Shown: piece after piece, positions 1 through 5,574 of the stretch
Layout: each line of letters begins with the position of its first letter
Position numbering within the stretch: the stretch's first letter is position 1
Source of the DNA: Candidatus Solibacter sp.
GTDB lineage: Bacteria; Acidobacteriota; Terriglobia; Bryobacterales; Bryobacteraceae
NCBI GenBank assembly: GCA_026394025.1
Contig: JAPKZC010000832.1
Coordinates: 1 to 5,574, forward strand
Direction of reading: 5' to 3'
DNA: 5,574 bases
The notes under the pieces: generated by a model
The model's input: only the letters and a program-made list of their open reading frames with translations
The model's database searches: none
Told to the model about the DNA's origin: nothing
Position numbers and translations under genes: made by a program

Positions 1-211
1 GGCGGTCGGGCGTGGCCCACACGCTGCCCGCCAGCCCGTTGTCGGCGATCATGCGCCGGCCGAACGCCTCCATCCGGCGGAGCTTCTCCTCGCTGCGGCT
101 CATCAGGGCGAACTCGGAATCGGCCAGCGCCGGCGTGGACATTATGTCACTCATCAGCGTCTTGCAGAAGACGATGCTGCCGGCGCCGATCATCGCGATT
201 TTCTTGCTCAT
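1..211 (-). CDS. Glycoside hydrolase family 4 (alpha-glucosidase/alpha-galactosidase-like), N-terminal part only
   Basis: Reading down from the ATG at 211-209 gives 70 residues before the window ends; the rest of the gene lies off the left edge. The N-terminus begins MSKKIAMIGAGSIVFCKTL, with the Rossmann glycine motif G9-A-G-S and a following KTLMSDIMSTPAL segment, which is the usual opening of GH4 enzymes of the MelA/LplD type. Family members are cytoplasmic and hydrolyse alpha- or beta-glycosides by an unusual redox-assisted elimination that needs bound NAD+ and usually a divalent metal such as Mn2+. The metal-binding Cys/His residues lie beyond the visible part, so substrate cannot be predicted. 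The start is supported by an AGGAG ribosome site six bases upstream. The start codon overlaps the stop of the upstream broken reading frame (ATGA), indicating an operon. A generic NAD-binding dehydrogenase is the alternative, but the GAGSIVF pattern favours GH4. Confidence 0.82.
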   Translation of the reverse strand, partial: MSKKIAMIGAGSIVFCKTLMSDIMSTPALADSEFALMSRSEEKLRRMEAFGRRMIADNGLAGSVWATPDR

Positions 212-217
212 GGCTGT

Positions 218-222
218 CTCCT
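218..222 (-). promoter_or_regulatory. Ribosome binding site of the GH4 gene
   Basis: AGGAG on the minus strand lies six bases before the ATG at 211. It overlaps the TAG stop (223-221) that ends the FG-GAP-like tail, so the original upstream gene probably ended on top of this site and was translationally coupled to GH4. Confidence 0.7.
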
Positions 223-289
223 ATTTGTGTTTGCCGAGGTTGCGGAACAGGTACCGGTCCCTCTTGCCGGGCGCCACGAAATCGAGCCC
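221..289 (-). pseudogene. C-terminal scrap of an FG-GAP/VCBS repeat protein fused out of frame
   Basis: In the frame shifted from the oxidoreductase remnant, 22 residues reading GLDFVAPGKRDRYLFRNLGK plus two more end at a TAG at 223-221. The pattern L-D-F-V-A-P-G-K...YLF.NL resembles the last beta-hairpin of FG-GAP/VCBS propeller repeats, where '(D)GDLDxVxxGKxGLYLFEN' endings are common. Nearly every codon in this stretch ends in G or C, whereas the overlapping frame does not, so this was probably the true coding frame. It meets the Gfo/Idh frame at about 285-295. The simplest reading is that two adjacent genes (Gfo/Idh, then FG-GAP) lost everything between them. The family assignment rests on a very short match. 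Confidence 0.45.
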
Positions 290-503
290 GCCTTCGGCAG
301 TTGGTCCATCAAAAGACCGGCGCGGTTGCCCACGCCGATCACCCCGATCCGGTCGCGATCGCTGGCGCCCGGCCCCTTGCGCGCCGCCAGCGCGTGGCTG
401 GGAATGAGTCCCGGCATGGCCGCTCCGGCCACGATCCCCGCGCGCGTCAGGAACCCGCGGCGGGGGACATCTGCGTAGTCGCTCATAAGACTCTCCGTCA
501 ACC

Positions 504-513
504 ATAGCGCTAT
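504..513. promoter_or_regulatory. Second CpG-centred palindrome near the start codon
   Basis: ATAGCGCTAT is a perfect 10-base palindrome whose centre AGCGCT matches the core of many LacI-family operators. It lies 17 bases upstream of the ATG at 486, and its centre is 173 bp from the centre of the 677-686 site. It could be a second operator or a chance dyad. Confidence 0.25.
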
Positions 514-650
514 TGCGGCCCCCCGGCGGCGGCCGGATCGCTCCGCCCCCTGCCAGGGATACTGCGGGGTCGGAATTGTAGCCGCGGCGGCCGGCAATCT
601 TGGTGCCGCCGTTCACCTATTCTCCAGTCTCTGCGCAATCGCTTGCCGCA

Positions 651-679
651 ATTTTCATCGAGCCACCTTTCTTTGTCAA
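651..679 (-). promoter_or_regulatory. Candidate sigma70-type promoter for the remnant-GH4 operon
   Basis: On the minus strand a perfect TTGACA (679-674) is followed after exactly 17 bases by GAAAAT (656-651), a four-of-six match to TATAAT. It points toward the Gfo/Idh remnant and GH4. In such GC-rich DNA a perfect -35 at ideal spacing is noteworthy, though the -10 is imperfect. Confidence 0.45.
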
Positions 680-686
680 ACGTTTG
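677..686. promoter_or_regulatory. Palindromic operator-like site, LacI/PurR type
   Basis: CAAACGTTTG is a perfect 10-base palindrome with a central CpG. It is identical to the core of the E. coli PurR consensus and typical of LacI-family operators. It overlaps the TTGACA -35 box by three bases, so a bound regulator would block polymerase. LacI-family repressors commonly control sugar operons of the kind found downstream. No regulator gene lies in the window. A second CGTTTG occurs at 694-699. Confidence 0.45.
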
Positions 687-751
687 CCGCAGCCGTTTGT
701 ACGCTTTGCACCATAGTGGCATCCAGCCTGTCAGGCGGGCGCGCCGCAACC

Positions 752-2611
<1,860 letters not shown>

Positions 2612-2631
2612 GGCCTTGTTACAGTGTAGAA
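2612..2631. promoter_or_regulatory. 20-bp divergent gap with a TACAGTGTA dyad
   Basis: Only 20 bases separate the selB ATG from the GTG of the glycosyltransferase. At its middle is the dyad TACAGTGTA (2620-2628). Read on either strand it gives a four-of-six -10 match (TACAGT forward, TACACT reverse), so one element might start both transcripts with almost no leader. No good -35 was found on either side, so this is speculative. Confidence 0.25.
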
Positions 2632-3768
2632 GTGCTTCCCTGGCTTCTGCTAGCCCCGCTTGCCCTTTTGGTTATGGGCTCGCTGGTCTACTGCGTGCTC
2701 ACAGTCGTCGCCGCCGTGCGATACCGCGCCGTGCGCCCGCCCCCATTGAGCCATCGCGCGCCCATCAGCATCCTCAAGCCGCTGGCTGGTATCGATGAAG
2801 GCCTGGAAGAAAACCTGCGCACTTTCTTCGAACAGGAGTACCCCGATTTCGAAATCCTGTTCGCCGTGCGCCACGCGGACGACCCGGCGATTGCCGTGGT
2901 GGAGCGCCTGCGCGCGCGCTACAGTAGCGTGCCTTCGCGGCTGATCGTGACCGGAGAGCCGCCGTATCCCAACGCCAAAGTCTTCAGCCTGGACCGTATG
3001 CTGGCGGCGGCGCGGCATGATCTGCTGGTCATGTCGGATAGCGACATCCGCGTGACGCCGGATATGCTGGCCGTGATCGCCGCCGAATTCCAGGACGCGA
3101 AACTCGGCCTCGCGACGTGTCCGTACCGCGCGGTGCCGGGGCGCAGCTTCTGGAATACGCTGGAGGCCGTGGGGTTGAATACCGAGTTCATCGGCGGCGT
3201 GCTGGTGGCCCGCATGCTCGACGGCATGAAGTTCGCCCTGGGGCCCACCATCGCGGCGCGGCGCGCCACGCTGGCGGGCATCGGCGGGTTCGACGCGGTG
3301 AAAGATTTCCTGGCCGAAGATTTCGTCATGGGCAACCTCGCCGCGGCGCGCGGCGACGGCGTGATTCTCTCCTCCTACGTGATCCAGCACCGTATCGGCG
3401 CGCAGCCGCTGTCCGCCAACCTGAGGCACCGCCTGCGCTGGAACCGCAGCACCCGCCGCTCGCGTCCCGCGGGCTACGTCGGCCAGCTTTTCACCAACCC
3501 GCTGCCGCTGGCTCTCCTGCTGTGGGCCGCGCGCCCGGAGTGGTGGCCGGCCGTGGCCGCGACCGTCTTAATGCGCGCCGCCGCCGGCTTCGCCACCGCG
3601 GGCTACGTGCTGCGCGACCCGCTCACGGCGCGCCTCTTCTTCCTGGTTCCGCTTCAGGACATGCTGAGCTTCGCCATGTGGCTGGCTGGGTTCTTCGGTA
3701 ATACCATCTTGTGGCGCGGCAGGAAGTACTACTTGCAGGCGGACGGACGGTTTGAACTGCTGCGGTGA
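2632..3768 (+). CDS. hpnI: GT21-family membrane glycosyltransferase, HpnI-like
   Basis: This 378-residue family 2/21-type glycosyltransferase resembles HpnI, which adds N-acetylglucosamine from UDP-GlcNAc to bacteriohopanetetrol, and more distantly ceramide glucosyltransferase. A hydrophobic N-terminal helix (about residues 4-28) is followed by the cytoplasmic GT-A domain: P44-I-S-I-L-K-P-L-A-G, the DSD metal/nucleotide motif at 136-138, the catalytic AED at 228-230 and H266-R-L-R-W, which takes the place of the (Q/R)xxRW motif. At least two hydrophobic segments follow (about 288-330 and 340-365), expected for an inner-membrane enzyme using a lipid acceptor. The GTG at 2632 is the first in-frame start after a stop at 2599 and preserves the N-terminal helix; no Shine-Dalgarno is visible. 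It stands alone, without other hpn genes. The acceptor could therefore be a hopanoid or another lipid; the family is sure, the substrate is not. Confidence 0.85.
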   Translation: MLPWLLLAPLALLVMGSLVYCVLTVVAAVRYRAVRPPPLSHRAPISILKPLAGIDEGLEENLRTFFEQEYPDFEILFAVRHADDPAIAVVERLRARYSSVPSRLIVTGEPPYPNAKVFSLDRMLAAARHDLLVMSDSDIRVTPDMLAVIAAEFQDAKLGLATCPYRAVPGRSFWNTLEAVGLNTEFIGGVLVARMLDGMKFALGPTIAARRATLAGIGGFDAVKDFLAEDFVMGNLAAARGDGVILSSYVIQHRIGAQPLSANLRHRLRWNRSTRRSRPAGYVGQLFTNPLPLALLLWAARPEWWPAVAATVLMRAAAGFATAGYVLRDPLTARLFFLVPLQDMLSFAMWLAGFFGNTILWRGRKYYLQADGRFELLR

Positions 3769-3780
3769 CAGTGACGGACG

Positions 3781-4077
3781 CTAACCGCCGGCGATGGCCC
3801 CCACCAGCAGAAAGGGTTCCGCCCCCGTCGCCACCGCGTCGGGCAGCGGGGCATCCGGCGATTCGTGGGACAAATCCTGCTCGCAGGCGAAAAACCTCAC
3901 GAACGGCCTGCGCTGTTGCGTGACGTGATCGCGGATCGTCCCGCGCAGCATCGGATAGCGCGCCTCCAGCGCGTTGAGGATCGAGCGCTGCGTCACCGGA
4001 CCCTCGACATCGAGTTGCACTTCGCCAGAAACCCGCGCCAGCATCCGCAGATGCGCGGGGAGAATGACGCGGATCAT
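3781..4077 (-). CDS. MoaD/ThiS-like ubiquitin-fold protein
   Basis: This 98-residue protein starts MIRVILPAHLRMLARV and ends FLLVGAIAGG. The first beta-strand, a central LNALEARYP helix segment and above all the C-terminal Gly97-Gly98 are the signature of small ubiquitin-fold sulfur carriers such as MoaD and ThiS. In those proteins an E1-like enzyme adenylates the end glycine and converts it to a thiocarboxylate. At 98 residues it is longer than typical MoaD or ThiS (about 65-85); the extra segment is the charged stretch around residues 55-80. Its ATG overlaps the stop of the beta-propeller gene as ATGA. It has no ribosome site of its own in the preceding bases, so translation probably depends on the upstream gene. 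No moaE, thiG, moeB or thiF gene is adjacent, so a standard role in molybdopterin or thiamine synthesis is not supported by context. It ends 12 bp from the convergent glycosyltransferase stop. Confidence 0.85.
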   Translation of the reverse strand: MIRVILPAHLRMLARVSGEVQLDVEGPVTQRSILNALEARYPMLRGTIRDHVTQQRRPFVRFFACEQDLSHESPDAPLPDAVATGAEPFLLVGAIAGG

Positions 4078-5189
4078 GGCAGCGTCTGGACTTCGACCGA
4101 CACCACCGCCGGCAGATCCCGGACAATCGGCGCCCACGTGTCTCCGGCATCGGACGACGCGTACACCTGCCCGCCGGTGGTGCCGAAATACACGCCGCAC
4201 GAATCCAGCGAGTCGATGGCCATGGCGTCGCGCAGCACGTTGACGTAGCAATCGCTTTGCGGCAAACCCTTGGTCAGCGCCTCCCACTCCTGCCCGCCGG
4301 TGCGGCTGCGGTACACGCGCAGCTTGCCCTCGGGCGGATAGTGTTCCGAGTCGCTCTTGATCGGGACAACATAGATGGTTTCGGGCTCATGCGCGTGAAC
4401 GTCGATCACGAACCCGAAATCGGTGGGCAGGTTTCCGCTGACCTCGCGCCAGGTGTCGCCGGCATCGTCGCTGCGCATCACGTCCCAGTGCTTTTGCATG
4501 AACAGCACGTTCGGGCGCGACCGGTGCATGGCGATGCGATGGACGCAGTGGCCGACCTCGGCGGTCTGGTCGGGCATGAATTCGGACCTCAGGCCGCGGT
4601 TGATCGGCCACCACGTCTGGCCGCCGTCGTCGGTTCGAAACGCGCCGGCAGCCGAGATGGCGACGAAGATCCGCGCCGCGTCGCTCGGGTCCAGAAGTAT
4701 CGTGTGCAGGCACATTCCCCCGGCGCCGGGCTGCCAGCGCGATCCGGAGTCGTGGCCGCGCAGTCCGGGGAGTTCCTGCCACGTCTGGCCGCCATCGATG
4801 CTGCGGAAGATGGCGGCGTCCTCCACCCCGGCGTACACGGTGTCCGGATCGGTCAGCGAGGGTTCGAGATGCCAGACCCGCTTGAATTCCCAGGGGCGGG
4901 GCGTGCCGTCGTAATGCTGGTGAGTACCAACTTCGCCCTCGTACGCGAACTTGTTCCCTACCGGTTCCCACGTTTTGCCGCCGTCGTTGGAGCGCTGGAT
5001 CAACTGCCCGAACCACCCGCTGGACTGCGACGCATAGAGCCGGTTCGGGTCCGCCGGCGAGCCCTTCAGATGGTACATCTCCCATCCCCCAAAGTGCGGG
5101 CCGGCGACCTCCCATTCTTTGCGCTTGCCGTCAGAGGTCAAGAGGAAAGCGCCCTTTTTTGTGCCCACGAGAACTCGTACTTTGCTCAT
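4074..5189 (-). CDS. Asp-box (BNR/sialidase-like) beta-propeller protein
   Basis: This 371-residue protein is built of Asp-box repeats (S/T-x-D-x-G-x-T-W): SNDGGKTW 67-74, SIDGGQTW 130-137, TDDGGQTW 186-193, SDDAGDTW 240-247, SRTGGQEW 295-302 (degenerate), SSDAGDTW 345-352, and a worn copy TSDGKRKEW at 18-26. That makes about seven blades, as in VPS10/photosystem-assembly-like propellers often labelled exo-alpha-sialidase or WD40/YVTN/BNR-like. There is no FRIP motif, so sialidase activity is unlikely. The N-terminus (MSKVRVLVGTKKGAFLLT) has no signal peptide, so it is probably cytoplasmic. Conserved-looking His and Cys residues recur near blade starts (H90, H92, H107, C160, H162, H214, C215, H217, H265, H267). 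The start at 5189 has an AAGGGAG site nine bases upstream; an in-frame ATG at 5312 would add 41 unrelated residues and is rejected. It is coupled to the MoaD/ThiS-like gene. Function unknown; a protein-binding scaffold is plausible. Confidence 0.85.
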   Translation of the reverse strand: MSKVRVLVGTKKGAFLLTSDGKRKEWEVAGPHFGGWEMYHLKGSPADPNRLYASQSSGWFGQLIQRSNDGGKTWEPVGNKFAYEGEVGTHQHYDGTPRPWEFKRVWHLEPSLTDPDTVYAGVEDAAIFRSIDGGQTWQELPGLRGHDSGSRWQPGAGGMCLHTILLDPSDAARIFVAISAAGAFRTDDGGQTWWPINRGLRSEFMPDQTAEVGHCVHRIAMHRSRPNVLFMQKHWDVMRSDDAGDTWREVSGNLPTDFGFVIDVHAHEPETIYVVPIKSDSEHYPPEGKLRVYRSRTGGQEWEALTKGLPQSDCYVNVLRDAMAIDSLDSCGVYFGTTGGQVYASSDAGDTWAPIVRDLPAVVSVEVQTLP

Positions 5190-5321
5190 GTTTTTCCGCT
5201 CCCTTCGCAGTTCACCTTCCACGGAATACCGAATCGTTCGACCAGCATACCAAAGCGGGCGGCCACCGCTCCACTGGGTGAGTGCCGTCGCACCACCCGA
5301 ATCCCAGTACAATGAAACCCA
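5190..5321. promoter_or_regulatory. Divergent intergenic region between the propeller pair and the carboxylase
   Basis: These 132 bases separate two divergent genes. On the plus strand TACAAT (5308-5313) is a five-of-six -10 match lying just eight bases before the carboxylase ATG. On the minus strand TATGCT (5249-5244), preceded by TGG as in an extended -10, could serve the propeller operon and would give a leader of about 50 bases. Neither has a convincing -35. No palindromic operator was seen. Confidence 0.4.
5199..5205 (-). promoter_or_regulatory. Ribosome binding site deciding the propeller start
   Basis: Minus-strand AAGGGAG ends nine bases before the ATG at 5189. It supports that start over the in-frame ATG at 5312, which would place this site inside the gene. 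Confidence 0.6.
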
Positions 5322-5574
5322 ATGAACCGCCTCGATGCACTACGCCGCCGCCACGAAGCCGCCGAGCAGGGTGGAGGGCCGGAACGCCGCGCCCGCCAGC
5401 ACAAGGAAGGCAAACTCGGTGCCCGCGAGCGCATAGAACTCCTGCTCGACGAAAACTCCTTCGACGAACTCGACAAGCTGGTGACGCATCGTTGCCGCGA
5501 TTTCGGCATGGAGGAGCAGATCGTCCCCGGCGACGGCTTCGTCACGGGCTACGGCCGCGTGGAAGGCCGCCTGG
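5322..5574 (+). CDS. Propionyl/acyl-CoA carboxylase carboxyltransferase (beta) subunit, N-terminal part only
   Basis: The ATG at 5322 opens a frame of 84 complete codons that runs off the right edge. It starts MNRLDALRRRHEAAEQGGG and continues through RRARQHKEGKLGARERIELL, then D-E-N-S-F-D-E-L-D, VTHRCRDFGME and PGDGFVTGYGRVEGRL. That order (Q-H-x-x-G-K-L-x-A-R-E-R, then F-x-E-x-D, then T-H-R-C-x-D-F-G-M) is the standard opening of PccB/AccD5-type carboxyltransferases. These move CO2 from carboxybiotin to propionyl-CoA or a related acyl-CoA in the cytoplasm, making (S)-methylmalonyl-CoA in the propionyl-CoA case. They form a complex with a biotin carboxylase/BCCP subunit. The acyl-CoA binding and catalytic loops are beyond the window, so the exact substrate (propionyl, acetyl or methylcrotonyl) is open, though the THRC.DFGM stretch favours propionyl. 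No Shine-Dalgarno precedes the ATG. The upstream ATG at 5312 is out of frame. Confidence 0.88.
   Translation, partial: MNRLDALRRRHEAAEQGGGPERRARQHKEGKLGARERIELLLDENSFDELDKLVTHRCRDFGMEEQIVPGDGFVTGYGRVEGRL

Larger units (their letters stand above)
208..486 (-). pseudogene. Truncated Tat-exported Gfo/Idh/MocA-family oxidoreductase remnant
   Basis: The frame opens at ATG 486, behind a GGAG-type ribosome site (minus-strand ACGGAGAGTCTT before the ATG). It carries a twin-arginine signal at residues 9-13 (RRGFL), a hydrophobic stretch to about residue 30 and an Ala-rich cleavage region (SHALAA). Next comes DRIGVIGVGNRAGLLMDQL at about residues 45-63, the first beta-strand and glycine-rich turn of the NAD(P)-binding Rossmann fold of Gfo/Idh/MocA proteins. 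After residue ~67 the similarity stops. The remaining residues, up to the TGA that overlaps the GH4 start, have poor third-position GC and look like a wrong frame. Full-length family members have about 350-450 residues, so at least three quarters of the protein is missing, including the substrate domain. Secreted members act on sugars in glycan breakdown. A 92-residue product could still be made and exported, but it could not be an oxidoreductase. An assembly error is possible. Confidence 0.7.
487..751. other. Non-coding leader between selB and the sugar operon remnant
   Basis: This 265-base stretch follows the selB stop and precedes the start at 486. No reading frame in it has a recognisable product. 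It holds a candidate minus-strand promoter (651-679) and two perfect 10-base palindromes (677-686 and 504-513). A probable transcript start near 644 would give a leader of roughly 158 bases. No T-tailed hairpin ending selB transcription is visible, so readthrough from selB into the remnant is possible. Confidence 0.5.

Noticed and set aside
616..657. A 13-residue reading frame (MKIAASDCAETGE) on the minus strand as a leader peptide
   Set aside because: Its ATG lies within or above the proposed -10, so it would not be on the transcript from that promoter, and it has no attenuator-like codon run.
726..736. Dyad GCCTGTCAGGC just after selB as a terminator
   Set aside because: The one-base loop cannot form a normal hairpin and no T-run follows on the minus strand.
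3769..3780. A terminator shared by the convergent genes
   Set aside because: The 12 bp between the two stops contain no hairpin or T-run. Any termination must occur inside the opposite gene or be factor-dependent.
4074..5189. A true sialidase
   Set aside because: Asp-boxes alone do not make a sialidase. The FRIP motif is absent, and no secretion signal is present.
4074..5312. The longer start at 5312 for the propeller protein
   Set aside because: The added 41 residues look like translated intergenic DNA, and a good ribosome site precedes the ATG at 5189, where the family-like N-terminus starts.
4257..5315. A 352-codon open frame on the plus strand opposite the propeller gene
   Set aside because: Its sequence is low-complexity antisense of the Asp-box repeats, with no recognisable domain.

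Overview
This is a GC-rich bacterial window in which real coding frames carry mostly G or C at the third codon position. Seven loci are packed tightly on both strands. The gene mix resembles soil Acidobacteriota, especially Bryobacterales/Solibacter-like lineages: a Tat-exported Gfo/Idh oxidoreductase next to an FG-GAP protein remnant and a GH4 glycosidase, plus SelB, an HpnI-like glycosyltransferase and a biotin-dependent carboxylase. That placement is inference from gene content; no rRNA or other marker is present.

Region by region. (1) Positions 1-486, minus strand: the start of a GH4 alpha-glucosidase/galactosidase gene runs off the left edge. It is preceded by a broken gene that joins the Tat signal and Rossmann start of a Gfo/Idh/MocA oxidoreductase to a short out-of-frame tail resembling the C-terminus of an FG-GAP/VCBS repeat protein. 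This looks like the scar of a deletion inside a sugar-utilisation operon. (2) Positions 487-751: a non-coding leader with a candidate sigma70 promoter and two perfect CpG-centred palindromes of the LacI-family operator type, one overlapping the -35 box. (3) Positions 752-2611, minus: complete selB. (4) Positions 2632-3768, plus: a complete GT21 (HpnI-like) membrane glycosyltransferase, divergent from selB with only 20 bp between start codons. (5) Positions 3781-5189, minus: a two-gene unit, a 371-residue Asp-box (BNR) beta-propeller followed by a 98-residue MoaD/ThiS-like ubiquitin-fold protein ending in Gly-Gly, overlapping by ATGA. (6) Positions 5190-5321: a divergent intergenic region. (7) From position 5322, plus: the start of a propionyl/acyl-CoA carboxylase carboxyltransferase (beta) subunit, cut by the right edge.

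The genes belong to separate processes (sugar catabolism, selenoprotein translation, lipid or hopanoid glycosylation, carboxylation), so the window is not one pathway. Two places deserve attention. The first is the coupled propeller plus ubiquitin-like pair, whose function cannot be read from the sequence. The second is the chimeric remnant, which still sits in frame-coupled register with GH4 and behind an apparently intact regulated promoter. No tRNA, rRNA, CRISPR array, insertion sequence or convincing rho-independent terminator was seen.
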